From: SCGC-AG-212-J23 sp035762345
GTDB taxonomy: Bacteria; Pseudomonadota; Gammaproteobacteria; Burkholderiales; SG8-39
DNA: 64,000 nt
Direction: 5' to 3'
NCBI GenBank assembly: GCA_035762345.1
Contig: DASTPE010000068.1
Span: 1 to 64,000 of the forward strand
Shown here piece by piece: positions 42,344-50,198 of this stretch (position 1 is the stretch's first letter; each line of letters opens with the position of its first letter). The position numbers and the translations under genes were made by a program. The notes below the pieces were generated by a model. It was given only the letters and a program-made list of their open reading frames with translations. It did not search any database and was not told the origin of the DNA.

Positions 42344-43362
42344 CAGCTAAATTTGTCGTAGCGGATGTTGTCGGTGGTGAGCTTGGCGTCGAGCAGCAGG
42401 ACGCGGATCGCCGCGTCGACCGCGGGCGGCGGGCCGGCTACGTAGGCGCGCACGTTCTGGTACTTGCCAGCCATCGTGCGCTTCGCCACCTCGTGCACCG
42501 GGCCTTTTTCGAACCTGAGCTTCGGCCACTGGTTTTCTTCAGGAACGTCTTCTTCGGAAAGCGCAACCGTCACTTCGACACTGAAATTACTCAATTCCTC
42601 CAGGAAGAAAGCGTCTTTCAAGGTCCTTACGCCGAAGAACACCCAGCCCTTGTGTCGCTTGAAGTAGCCGACAGCCTCGGCCCGAGCCAGGATCGACATC
42701 ATGCCGGCAATGCCGGAGCCGCCGGCGATGCACAGGAGGTTCTTCTCGAGCCCAGGCTCGAACGTCGCCTTGCCGAGCGGCCCGAACATCTCGAGGCGCG
42801 CGCCATCGCGGTCGCCGCCGAAGAGCCATTCCGAAAAGCCGCCGTCGGGCTTTCGCTTCACCACGAAGTCGAGGTTGCGACCGCCGCGGGCATAGTTGCA
42901 CATCGAGTAGGCGCGGTAGCCCTCGATGCCCTTGGGCGCGAGCAGCACGAACTGCCCGGCGTCGAAGTCGCGCGGCCGCTCGAGCTCGAGCGCGAATCCC
43001 ATCACATCGTGCGTCAGCACGCGCACGTGGCGCACCGTGCCGCTGCACGCCTGCGGCACGCACGCGCCGGGCTCTACCGGGTAGACGAAGTTGGAGACCT
43101 CGAGCTCGAGCGCCTCGTCCGCGGCGCACTGGCACATGAGGAACTCATTCGCCTGGGGCTTCACGTGCTTCCTGCCGGGCGCGCCGGGCCAGCGGTCGGT
43201 CACGCGGCCAGACACGAGCTTAGCCTTGCACGTGCCGCACGTGCCGGTCGCGCACTCGTAGGGCAGGTCGATGCCGGCGCGCAGCCCGGCATAAAGGATG
43301 TGCTCGCCGGGAAGGGCGTCGAACTCGTAGCCCCGGTTGCGAGCGTTCACCTGGATCCGCAT
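42343..43362 (-). CDS. Oxygenase NAD(P)H-ferredoxin reductase (plant-type 2Fe-2S + FAD/NAD)
   Basis: A 339-residue reductase of the BenC/MsmD layout. The N-terminal plant-type [2Fe-2S] domain has YECATGTCGTCKAKL with a fourth Cys in LMCQCAADEA. A FAD-binding domain (YSMCNYARGGRNLDFVVKRK) and an NAD-binding domain (LLCIAGGSGIAGMMSILARA) follow. It transfers electrons from NAD(P)H to the Rieske component encoded next. It lies 4 bases after the oxygenase beta subunit, so it is part of the same operon. Confidence 0.93.
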   Translation of the reverse strand: MRIQVNARNRGYEFDALPGEHILYAGLRAGIDLPYECATGTCGTCKAKLVSGRVTDRWPGAPGRKHVKPQANEFLMCQCAADEALELEVSNFVYPVEPGACVPQACSGTVRHVRVLTHDVMGFALELERPRDFDAGQFVLLAPKGIEGYRAYSMCNYARGGRNLDFVVKRKPDGGFSEWLFGGDRDGARLEMFGPLGKATFEPGLEKNLLCIAGGSGIAGMMSILARAEAVGYFKRHKGWVFFGVRTLKDAFFLEELSNFSVEVTVALSEEDVPEENQWPKLRFEKGPVHEVAKRTMAGKYQNVRAYVAGPPPAVDAAIRVLLLDAKLTTDNIRYDKFS

Positions 43363-43366
43363 TACT

Positions 43367-43828
43367 CTAGAAAGGGATGTGGTACCCGTAGCCGAGGAGC
43401 CGTGTGTCCAGCCGCACTACCCGGCGCGCGAGCTTGGGACCGGCGCCGTTGAACTTCACCGTGTCGTAGAAGCGTCCGACCGCGAAGAGCTCGGTCGCGC
43501 CGCCGTCCAGATCTGTCTTGAAGACCTGCAGAGCGGAGACCACCTCGGCGCCGGCGCCCTTCTCCTCCACGGTGTACACGGTCGCGTGCCGCGTCAGCGG
43601 CGAATGGTCGCTGTTGTGGCGCGGCAGGTTGGTGAACAGTGTCTCCATGCCCTTGCGGTCGTGGTCGAGCCACACCATTTCCTTGCGGATCTCGGGGCTG
43701 TAGGTGGAGATGGTGTAGCGGAAATCCTCGTCGCACAGCGCGAGGAACGCCTTGTAGTCTTTCGCGTCCAGCGCGAGGCAGGAGCGGTAGACGAGCTCCT
43801 CGACCGCCTGCCTTTGCTCGGTTTTCAT
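43367..43828 (-). CDS. Ring-hydroxylating-type oxygenase, small (beta) subunit
   Basis: A 153-residue NTF2-fold subunit. It begins VEELVYRSCLALDAKDYKAF and contains WLDHDRKGMETLFTNLPRHN then LTRHATVYTV, fitting beta subunits of Rieske non-haem iron oxygenases. The beta subunit is structural and stabilises the alpha3beta3 assembly. It lies one base after the alpha subunit stop. Confidence 0.87.
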   Translation of the reverse strand: MKTEQRQAVEELVYRSCLALDAKDYKAFLALCDEDFRYTISTYSPEIRKEMVWLDHDRKGMETLFTNLPRHNSDHSPLTRHATVYTVEEKGAGAEVVSALQVFKTDLDGGATELFAVGRFYDTVKFNGAGPKLARRVVRLDTRLLGYGYHIPF

Positions 43829-43829
43829 G

Positions 43830-45047
43830 TCAAGCCGCAGCCCGCACCGGCTCGGCCTTGCCCTCGCGGTAAGGATCGTAGGCCGGCCGCCCCATGCGCC
43901 GAGACCACTCCGCGTAGTAATGGCGCATGCCGACTTCGTCGTGGATCGTGTTGTTCTCCTCGCGCCCCTGGATGACCCAGCGGCTGTCGGTGCCGCGGCG
44001 CATCGCGCGCCCCTGGCCGTGGACGCCGAGGAGGTCCTCGTGCAGGTTGCGGCCGAACGGCCCCCAGATCATGTTGTGGTCGAACACGCGCTGCCGGCGC
44101 TCTTCCGCGGTGTCCGACTTCAACCCCATCCCGCGAAACTCGATCAGCACCTCGTTCGGGCCGAGCGGGATCGATACATCGATGCGCATCACCGAAGTGC
44201 GGAGGTTGTACGTCATGCCGGGAAAGAGGTCGACCATGTACCAGCCCCCGCGCGCGAGGCCCGGCCAGCCGACCGCGCGCTCCTTCGAGCCTTCGTACTT
44301 GTCGTACTGGATCTGCATCGAGCCGACGGTGGCGTGGCCATTCGGGAAGCCGGTGTACTTCCGGTCGAAGTAGCCGGGCTGCATCATGCCGGTGATGCGG
44401 TTAAAGTAGTGCAGGTAGTCGTGGTAGAACTCGCTGTTCGTGTCGTGCCACAACTTGAAGTTCGTGCGCACGCGCGCCTTGTGATAGTGGAACACCTCCA
44501 TCGGCTGCACCATGTAGGGCTCGAGGATTTCCATCGCGCCCCCCATGAAATCACGCAGCGAGACGCAGTCATCCGTCAGGTTCACCCAGACGAAGCCGCC
44601 GAAGGCCACCTCGCACTTCACTTCGCGCAGCGCCGCGTCCTCCTTGCGAAAGCGCTCCTGGTATCCCTGCTCGCCGCGCGAGATGTCGACGCAGTTGCCG
44701 CGCACGTCGAACGACCACTGGTGGAAGATGCACGTCATGCGCTTGGCGTTGCCGGAGGGGTCGTACAGGATCGTGTTGCCGCGATGCGGGCATATGTTGT
44801 AGAACGCGCGCACCTTGCTGTCGTCGCCGCGGATGACAATGAGCGGCACGCCCGCGGGGTGCGTGAACAGGCGGTAGTCGTACGTTGCGGGCAGCTCCGA
44901 CTCGTGGCAGGCAATGATCCACGAGGGCCTGAAGATCTTTTCCTTCTCCTCCTCGAAGAGCGCGTTGTCGGTGTAGACGCGCGAGTCGACGTAATGCGAC
45001 GCCGGAAACTTGGGCGGCGCGTTCCATTCGGCAGCAGTCTTGGCCAT
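43830..45047 (-). CDS. Rieske non-haem iron oxygenase, large (alpha) subunit; possibly sulfonate monooxygenase-like
   Basis: A 405-residue terminal oxygenase. The start at 45047 follows AAGGAGG at a spacing of about eight bases. The Rieske motif is CPHRG...CIFHQWSF with a 17-residue spacer. The mononuclear iron ligands are His-x3-His in FYHDYLHYFN and Asp in NLHEDLLGVHGQGRAM. The substrate is not determined. The four-part system (alpha, beta, Rieske ferredoxin, plant-type reductase) beside a SsuA/TauA-like importer matches the layout of methanesulfonate monooxygenase operons (msmABCD, msmEFGH). However, MsmA has an unusually long Rieske spacer of 26 residues, which this protein lacks, so an aromatic substrate remains possible. 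Confidence 0.88.
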   Translation of the reverse strand: MAKTAAEWNAPPKFPASHYVDSRVYTDNALFEEEKEKIFRPSWIIACHESELPATYDYRLFTHPAGVPLIVIRGDDSKVRAFYNICPHRGNTILYDPSGNAKRMTCIFHQWSFDVRGNCVDISRGEQGYQERFRKEDAALREVKCEVAFGGFVWVNLTDDCVSLRDFMGGAMEILEPYMVQPMEVFHYHKARVRTNFKLWHDTNSEFYHDYLHYFNRITGMMQPGYFDRKYTGFPNGHATVGSMQIQYDKYEGSKERAVGWPGLARGGWYMVDLFPGMTYNLRTSVMRIDVSIPLGPNEVLIEFRGMGLKSDTAEERRQRVFDHNMIWGPFGRNLHEDLLGVHGQGRAMRRGTDSRWVIQGREENNTIHDEVGMRHYYAEWSRRMGRPAYDPYREGKAEPVRAAA

Positions 45048-45080
45048 GCGCACAACCTCCTTCAGCACACTCTACACCGC

Positions 45081-45111
45081 GAAACAAAACGGCCGGGACG
45101 CACCCGGCCGT
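45081..45111 (-). terminator. Rho-independent terminator after soxD
   Basis: A perfect 9-bp stem, ACGGCCGGG / CCCGGCCGT (45089-45097 with 45103-45111), encloses a 5-base loop. On the minus strand it is followed by TTTTGTTT. It sits 16 bases after the soxD stop and 34 bases before the oxygenase alpha start, so it should separate the soxCD transcript from the oxygenase operon. Confidence 0.85.
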
Positions 45112-45126
45112 CTCGTGCGCCGCCGC

Positions 45127-45786
45127 TCACTTGCAATTCGTCATGCAGCGCGTCGCCTGTGTGTCGGGCCGGTCATCGATCAGAAAAGCGCCGCGGTTCG
45201 GCATCTGCACCTTCGGCATGCTCTGCGCGTCCATGACCGCGTCCGGGGGCACTAGACCGTTCAGATTGAGCAGGAATGCCGACACCGCGTAGACCTCATT
45301 GTTGGTGAGGGTCTGCGGCCGATCCATCGGCATCGAGCGACGGATGTAGTCGAAAAGGATCGGGGCGTAGGGATACATGCTGCCTGGCGTGAGGACACGC
45401 GGCGAGCTCTTCATGGAGCCAATGCCACCCACCATCGCGCCGTAAACCGGGCCGCCCTTAGCGTCGGCACCGTGGCAGGACGCGCATTTCGCGGCGTATA
45501 CCTCCTTGCCTTCGGCGACCGAGCCGCGACCCGCAGGCAGGCCCTGGCCATCGGAGGTGCGGATGTCGATGTTCCACGCGGCCACGTCGGCCTCGGAGAT
45601 CGGCTTGCCGAAGCGCGGCTTGTCAGCGAGCGGCTGCACCGGATGCGGCGCGGTTTTCCCGAGCGGGATCCCGCTGGACGACTTCGCCGCCATTCCAGAA
45701 TCCGTTCCGGTGAGGCCCGCGCAGGCACTCAGCAGGAGCCCGCTGCCCGCCAAACAAAGAAGCCGCTTAAGCCTGGCCGATGACAT
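45127..45786 (-). CDS. SoxD-like cytochrome c lipoprotein
   Basis: A 219-residue c-type cytochrome. The N-terminus carries a lipoprotein signal with lipobox LLSAC, so it is anchored in the periplasm. One haem site CASCHG lies near residue 97, with a probable Met axial ligand in RRSMPMDRPQTL. The C-terminal TQATRCMTNCK is similar to SoxD tails. It overlaps the SoxC gene by 20 bp and would accept electrons from it. Classical SoxD has a second haem domain, so this is the short form. A SorB-like role is the alternative. Confidence 0.85.
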   Translation of the reverse strand: MSSARLKRLLCLAGSGLLLSACAGLTGTDSGMAAKSSSGIPLGKTAPHPVQPLADKPRFGKPISEADVAAWNIDIRTSDGQGLPAGRGSVAEGKEVYAAKCASCHGADAKGGPVYGAMVGGIGSMKSSPRVLTPGSMYPYAPILFDYIRRSMPMDRPQTLTNNEVYAVSAFLLNLNGLVPPDAVMDAQSMPKVQMPNRGAFLIDDRPDTQATRCMTNCK

Positions 45787-47017
45787 TGCGCACCTCCCCA
45801 CTGGCATTGACCGCCCACGGCTGGATGCCGTTATGGTGCTGCACGAAACCGACGATCGCGCGTCGCTTTTGGAGCTCCGCCACGCTCGGCTGCACGTAAC
45901 CCGTGCTATCCACCGCGCGGCTCATGAGCACCGCGGGTTTGCCGTCCCAGTTCCAGCCCACCTTGAAGCGCGTAAGGCACTTGTCCATGATGGGTTCCTC
46001 AAGCGTCGCCTCACGCCAGTTGCTGCCGCCGTCCACCGAGACGTCCACCGCGCGCACCTTGCCCGCGCCTGACCAGGCGAGTCCGGTGATCTCGTAGTAG
46101 CCCGGCGCTTTGACTTTCATGCCGCCCGAGGGATTGGTGATCACGGACTTGCACTCCATCACCATGCTGAACTGGCGCCATTTGCCGTCGGGCATCGGGT
46201 CGGTATAGCGCGCGGTCTCGCTGCGGAAGTGCCACGGCTGATCGCTCACCTTGATGCGGCGCAGCCACTTCACGCTCACGTTGCCTTCCCAGCCCGGGAT
46301 GACGACGCGCACGGGATAGCCGTTCTCCGGCCGCAGCGCTTCGCCGTTCATCGCGTACGCGATGATCGTGTCGTCGAGCACCTTCTCGAGCGGGATCGAG
46401 CGCGTATGCGCGGAACCGTCGGCGCCCTCGAACAGCACCCACTTGCCCTTCGGATCGACGCCTGCCTCCTCCATCAGGGTCGAGGCCGGGACGCCGGTCC
46501 AGAGCACGCCCGAAAGAAGTCCGTGCGTCTGCTGCACCGTCATCGAGGCGGGCTTGAGCCAGTCGGTGAGGCCGTTGCCCGAGCACTCGTGGAAATGGAA
46601 GCGCGAGACCGACGGATAGCGCGTGAGATCGTCCATCGCAAATTCCAGCGGCTGCTTCACCATGCCGTGGATCACGAGGCGGTGTGTTTTCGGGTCGATG
46701 TCCGGAGTGCCCGCATGATGGCGCTCGAAGATCAAACCGTTCGGCGTGATGATGCCGGGCTGGTACTGCAGCGGCGTCATGCTCCAGTCCGACAGGTTCT
46801 GCCGGTTCTTGAAGACGTCGGTGCGCCGGCGTTTGACGTGGGCCTCGAATTTCGAGGGCATGCCGTAAGCCGTCTCATCGATGATGTGGCCCGGCTCCTG
46901 GTTCGCCGATGGAATCGGCAACGGCGCGGCGCGTGCAGCGCCCGCGGCCGCGAACGCCCCTCCGGTAATTGCTGCGGTTCTGCGAATGAAATTCCTGCGG
47001 CTGGCGTTGCTCGACAT
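45767..47017 (-). CDS. soxC: SoxC-like sulfane dehydrogenase (sulfite oxidase-family molybdoenzyme)
   Basis: A 416-residue periplasmic molybdenum enzyme. The start at 47017 follows GGGAGGAGG and gives a twin-arginine signal (SRRNFIRRTAAITGGAF). The SoxC hallmark YGMPSKFEAHVKRRRTDVFK follows; the Mo-ligand Cys is in FHECSGNGLTDWL. The C-terminal dimerisation domain contains VDVSVDGGSNWREATLEEP. In the Sox pathway SoxCD removes electrons from the protein-bound sulfane sulfur. soxXYZAB are not in the window, so direct sulfite oxidation (SorA-like) is a possible alternative. Confidence 0.9.
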   Translation of the reverse strand: MSSNASRRNFIRRTAAITGGAFAAAGAARAAPLPIPSANQEPGHIIDETAYGMPSKFEAHVKRRRTDVFKNRQNLSDWSMTPLQYQPGIITPNGLIFERHHAGTPDIDPKTHRLVIHGMVKQPLEFAMDDLTRYPSVSRFHFHECSGNGLTDWLKPASMTVQQTHGLLSGVLWTGVPASTLMEEAGVDPKGKWVLFEGADGSAHTRSIPLEKVLDDTIIAYAMNGEALRPENGYPVRVVIPGWEGNVSVKWLRRIKVSDQPWHFRSETARYTDPMPDGKWRQFSMVMECKSVITNPSGGMKVKAPGYYEITGLAWSGAGKVRAVDVSVDGGSNWREATLEEPIMDKCLTRFKVGWNWDGKPAVLMSRAVDSTGYVQPSVAELQKRRAIVGFVQHHNGIQPWAVNASGEVRNVIGQA

Positions 47018-47109
47018 GGGACCTCCTCCCCGTGGCGAATCGAGTATGCGCCCACCGATTCTCGGCAGGCAAGGCCCGGCAAACGAAACCGTTTCAGGAG
47101 GAAACATTT

Positions 47110-47427
47110 GTGCGTCGCAAGTACACTCGCTCGCTCATGGGCCATCTCGCCGATCGCTATCGAGACGCAAGCCGGTCGGGCGTCTACCGCGTAAGCGATG
47201 CCGCGATCCCGCGCGCGGCCGCGCTCGAGGCCGGACCCGCGGTCCAGGTATTGATCATCGAGGGTCTCGACGCGCTCGCCGTCGAGCACCCGAACGACTT
47301 CCAGGCCGTGGTGTCCACCCTCGAGCGCATCGCCGCCGTCCGGCGCGAGCGGAGCAGCCCTTTCTTCGCGGTGCTCGTCGACCCACGCCGCGTCCTCCCC
47401 TTGCCCGTCCTCTACAAGGAACGCTGA
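47110..47427 (+). CDS. Small protein of unknown function, divergent from soxC
   Basis: A 105-residue protein, unrecognised. The GTG start at 47110 is preferred because AGGAGG lies about eight bases upstream; a later ATG at 47137 is possible. It contains a basic N-terminus (VRRKYTRSLMGHLADRYRDA) and an alpha/beta-like core (VQVLIIEGLDAL, FFAVLVDPRRVLPLPVL). There is no signal peptide or membrane segment. It is transcribed divergently from soxC, with 92 bases between the starts. Confidence 0.55.
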   Translation: MRRKYTRSLMGHLADRYRDASRSGVYRVSDAAIPRAAALEAGPAVQVLIIEGLDALAVEHPNDFQAVVSTLERIAAVRRERSSPFFAVLVDPRRVLPLPVLYKER

Positions 47428-47437
47428 TCCAGATCAA
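47424..47437. promoter_or_regulatory. FNR/ANR-type box upstream of a Cys-rich small protein gene
   Basis: CTGATCCAGATCAA matches the FNR-family consensus TTGAT-N4-ATCAA at nine of ten positions; the single mismatch is at the outer base. It overlaps the stop codon of the preceding gene and lies 34 bases upstream of the ATG at 47472. This suggests control by oxygen or nitric oxide through an FNR, ANR or DNR protein. Confidence 0.5.
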
Positions 47438-47471
47438 AACCCGCCGGGCGGCGCCGACATAGGCTTTGTCC

Positions 47472-47663
47472 ATGTCCGACTACTTCCGTTTCCAGCCGGG
47501 CTGGTCGACGCCGATCGCGGTCGACTACAGCAAGCCTTCGTTCATTGCGTGGCTTCTCGGGTTCGCAGACGAGCGCGAATTCTGCAGAGCGCGCAGGCAA
47601 GGCAACTGCCCGGGGTTGGATCACTGCCACGATTGCACCTGGTCACCGCAGCGCAAGCGCTGA
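47472..47663 (+). CDS. Small Cys/His-rich protein
   Basis: A 63-residue protein beginning MSDYFRFQPGWSTPIAVDYS. The second half has four Cys and two His in FCRARRQGNCPGLDHCHDC, a pattern (C-x7-C-x5-C-H-x-C) able to bind zinc or an iron-sulfur cluster. No family is recognised. It follows the 47110 gene by 44 bases, with an FNR-type box in the gap. Confidence 0.6.
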   Translation: MSDYFRFQPGWSTPIAVDYSKPSFIAWLLGFADEREFCRARRQGNCPGLDHCHDCTWSPQRKR

Positions 47664-47667
47664 GCGG

Positions 47668-48216
47668 CTAGCTGCAGGAAGGCGCGATGTCGGGCGGTGG
47701 CATCACGATGCGGCCGTTCCGGTCGCGCTCCAGCTTGGCGCACGTTTCGCGGTAGCGCGCCGGCAGGTGCGGCTCGAGCTCGGCGAGGCACGCCAGCTCG
47801 AGCAGCGGTAGATAGCCGCACTGCAGGTGCTCCGCGAACGCATTGCCGTGCCGCGTGAAGTCCGGCCCGACGAAGAACTCCCTGTGCTCGAGGCCGATCA
47901 GCGCCTCCGACACCCCGAGCGTGCCGCCGAGATGCGACTCACTGACGAACGGGTCGGCGAAGCGGATCCTCAGCCGCGAGCCTTCGGCGAGCTCCTTCCA
48001 GCGCCGCTCCACCCCGAGCGCAGCAAGTCCGAAGTTCCCGGGGTGCTGCGTCGTGTTCGGTCCGCAGCGGCTCAGTGCCTCGCGGGCCAATGCAGCCAGT
48101 TTGCTACTCGTCGCCGGGCTGACCTGGACCTCCTTACCGCCGAGACGCAGCGACACCTCGTCGGCGAGCGCCGAGTGCACAGCCAAAGCGAACAGGGCCG
48201 CGAAACACCGCTTCAT
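47668..48216 (-). CDS. Exported protein of unknown function
   Basis: A 182-residue protein with a signal peptide (MKRCFAALFALAVHSALA). The mature part has VSLRLGGKEVQVSPATSSKL, a hydrophilic middle and four Cys residues that could form disulfides. No family is recognised. Its ATG overlaps the stop of the upstream substrate-binding protein by 4 bp, so the two are co-translated and may act together in the periplasm. Confidence 0.65.
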   Translation of the reverse strand: MKRCFAALFALAVHSALADEVSLRLGGKEVQVSPATSSKLAALAREALSRCGPNTTQHPGNFGLAALGVERRWKELAEGSRLRIRFADPFVSESHLGGTLGVSEALIGLEHREFFVGPDFTRHGNAFAEHLQCGYLPLLELACLAELEPHLPARYRETCAKLERDRNGRIVMPPPDIAPSCS

Positions 48217-49190
48217 TCGATCACCTTGTCCGCGCGCAGGAGGACCGACGCCGGAACCGTGATGCCCTGCTCCCTGGCGGTCTTCAGGTTGATCACCAGC
48301 TCGAAGCGCGTCGGCTGCTCGACCGGCAGCTCGGCCGGCCTCGCGCCTTTCAATATGCGGTCGACGTAGACGACTGCGCGCCGGAAGACTTCGGCGAGAT
48401 TCGGGCCATAGGACATGAGCCCGCCGGCCTCCACGTACGTGCTTTCCTCGAACATGGCCGGGATGCGGTGGCGCATGGCGAATTCAAGGATGCGCACGAG
48501 GTGCAGGCGCGTGAACGGCTCGGTGGTGACGAGGAGCGCCTGCGGCCGCAGCTTCTCCAGCTCGGCGAAAGCGGCCTCGAGTTCCTCGAGGTTGCGCGGC
48601 CCCACGGTGCGCAGAAGCACTTGCGACTGACGTGCGGCCGCCTCCGTTTCGCGCACGCGCAGCGCCATCCCCGGATTCGATGAGTCCCACAGCAGCGCGA
48701 TGCGCGACATGCCGGGCTCGAGCGTGTGCAGCAGCTCGAGCCGCTTGGCGCTGAGCTGCGGGGCCATGAGCGACGTCCCGGTGACGTTGGCTCCCGGGCG
48801 TGCGAGGCTGTCGACAACGCCCACCCCGACCGGATCACTGTTCGCTGCGAACACGATCGGAATCGACTGGGTCGCCTCCTTCAGCGCGAGGCTCGCCGGC
48901 GTGCCGACGTTCAGGATCACGTCCGGCTGAAACTTGACCAGCTCTGCCGCGAGCGCCGGCAGACGCTCGAGGTTGCCTTCCGCGGAGCGGCGCTGGATCG
49001 TGATGTTCTTTCCTTCAACGTAACCGAGCTCGCGGAAAGTCCGAAAGATCACCTCGGTCATCACATTGGGAGTGCCGGTCAGGAGCAGCCCGACGCGATG
49101 GATTTTCTCCTGCTGAGCGTATGCACGCAGCGGAGCGACAAGGAGCGCACCGGCTGCGAGGAGGAAAGGCCGACGCCGCACTGGGCCCAT
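48213..49190 (-). CDS. ABC transporter substrate-binding protein (TrpX/ABC_sub_bind type), orphan
   Basis: A 325-residue exported binding protein. After the signal (FLLAAGALLVAPLRAYA) it reads HRVGLLLTGTPNVMTEVIFR, then DVILNVGTPASLALKEATQS with IPIVFAANSDPVGVGVVDSL and RPGANVTGTSLMAPQLSAKR, the fold of the ABC_sub_bind family (TrpX-like, aromatic amino acid or purine ligands). No permease or ATPase is adjacent, which is common for this expanded family in Betaproteobacteria. The ligand is unknown. Confidence 0.88.
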   Translation of the reverse strand: MGPVRRRPFLLAAGALLVAPLRAYAQQEKIHRVGLLLTGTPNVMTEVIFRTFRELGYVEGKNITIQRRSAEGNLERLPALAAELVKFQPDVILNVGTPASLALKEATQSIPIVFAANSDPVGVGVVDSLARPGANVTGTSLMAPQLSAKRLELLHTLEPGMSRIALLWDSSNPGMALRVRETEAAARQSQVLLRTVGPRNLEELEAAFAELEKLRPQALLVTTEPFTRLHLVRILEFAMRHRIPAMFEESTYVEAGGLMSYGPNLAEVFRRAVVYVDRILKGARPAELPVEQPTRFELVINLKTAREQGITVPASVLLRADKVIE

Positions 49191-49294
49191 GGTTCCCGCT
49201 AGTGCGAAACCACTGGAAATCTACGCCTCGACTCGGGATCTGAGCGGCCGGAAAGCTACCTCGCTGCGCATGCTAGTCCCGGAGCCCGCCTCTC

Positions 49295-50194
49295 TCAATA
49301 TGTCCCACGGAACGCGTCGTGCCCCGGCACGTACGTCATGTTGGTGATGCCGTGGTTGCGGTTGACGAGCGGGCGGTTGAAGAGACGGTGCTTGATGCTG
49401 CGCGTCTCGTGCTCGATCTGGAAAAGCTTGCGGTTGTCGCGCGGGTCGACGATCCACTGGAAGCGCCATTCGTCGGCGTCGGTCTCCATCGTGATGAGAT
49501 CGCGCTCCTTGAGCCAGTGGTAAGGCGTGGCGAAGTCGGCGATGTAAACCTGGATATGGTGGTTGTCGTACTCAGAGATCGGCTTCGCGGTTTCACTGAA
49601 ATACAGGCGCTGGTTCCGACCGATGCTCACCTCGGCTCGTCGACTTCCTGTTTTTGCGGGAGCTTTCATGACTTCCCGGTAAAACCGCGCAATTCCGTCA
49701 GCCATGCCTTCGGGCACGTCGAAGTCGACGTAGACGAGTCCGAGCTCGGTATTGCCGAATTCAGGAGAAGGCGCGTGGCAGCGCACGCGGTTGCCCCAGG
49801 GGCAGGTGGCCTCGACCGCGCCGTTCCTTTCTTCCCAGGAGAATTTGGTCTTCGCTTCGGGGACGACCCGCTTCATCTCGCTTCCCGCAAACTCGAGGCG
49901 TTTCTTGAGCTCTGCGAGGCTCGGCACGACGAAGCCCACGGTGCCGCGCAGTACTTCGGTTCGCGGCGGAACGGCGCGGCTCGGCAGGTGCACTTGCGTG
50001 CGGCCGAAGTTCACCCACATGTTTTCCAGGCCCATGAAGAGATACGGGTCGCGCGTGCCGCCGAGGCCGACGACGTAGAACAGCGTCGCCAGGCGCTGGT
50101 CGGGGATGCAGACATTGAAGTGCTCGAGATGCACGATGTTGCCCACCGCGTGGGCATCGCGGTCGAATTGCCTGAGCTTCTCGGGTGCGTTCAT
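49295..50194 (-). CDS. VOC (glyoxalase/extradiol dioxygenase-like) protein
   Basis: A 299-residue protein with two vicinal-oxygen-chelate modules: IVHLEHFNVCIPDQRLATLF near residue 20 and a second half containing GLVYVDFDVPEGMADGIARF and NHHIQVYIADF. Candidate metal ligands are His in LEHFN, Glu or His in HHIQVY, and Glu near the C-terminus (FQIEHETRS). The ligand set for extradiol dioxygenase is not clear. It is followed by a CoA-transferase pair on the same strand, consistent with ring or side-chain catabolism. Confidence 0.75.
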   Translation of the reverse strand: MNAPEKLRQFDRDAHAVGNIVHLEHFNVCIPDQRLATLFYVVGLGGTRDPYLFMGLENMWVNFGRTQVHLPSRAVPPRTEVLRGTVGFVVPSLAELKKRLEFAGSEMKRVVPEAKTKFSWEERNGAVEATCPWGNRVRCHAPSPEFGNTELGLVYVDFDVPEGMADGIARFYREVMKAPAKTGSRRAEVSIGRNQRLYFSETAKPISEYDNHHIQVYIADFATPYHWLKERDLITMETDADEWRFQWIVDPRDNRKLFQIEHETRSIKHRLFNRPLVNRNHGITNMTYVPGHDAFRGTY

Positions 50195-50198
50195 CGCG

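Noticed and set aside
43830..45047. Firm call of methanesulfonate monooxygenase
   Set aside because: The Rieske spacer is 17 residues, not the long spacer known for MsmA, and no phylogeny could be run; kept as a hypothesis only.
47083..47093. Short palindrome GAAACCGTTTC between soxC and the divergent small gene
   Set aside because: Only 5-bp arms and no second copy was noticed; too short to separate from chance.
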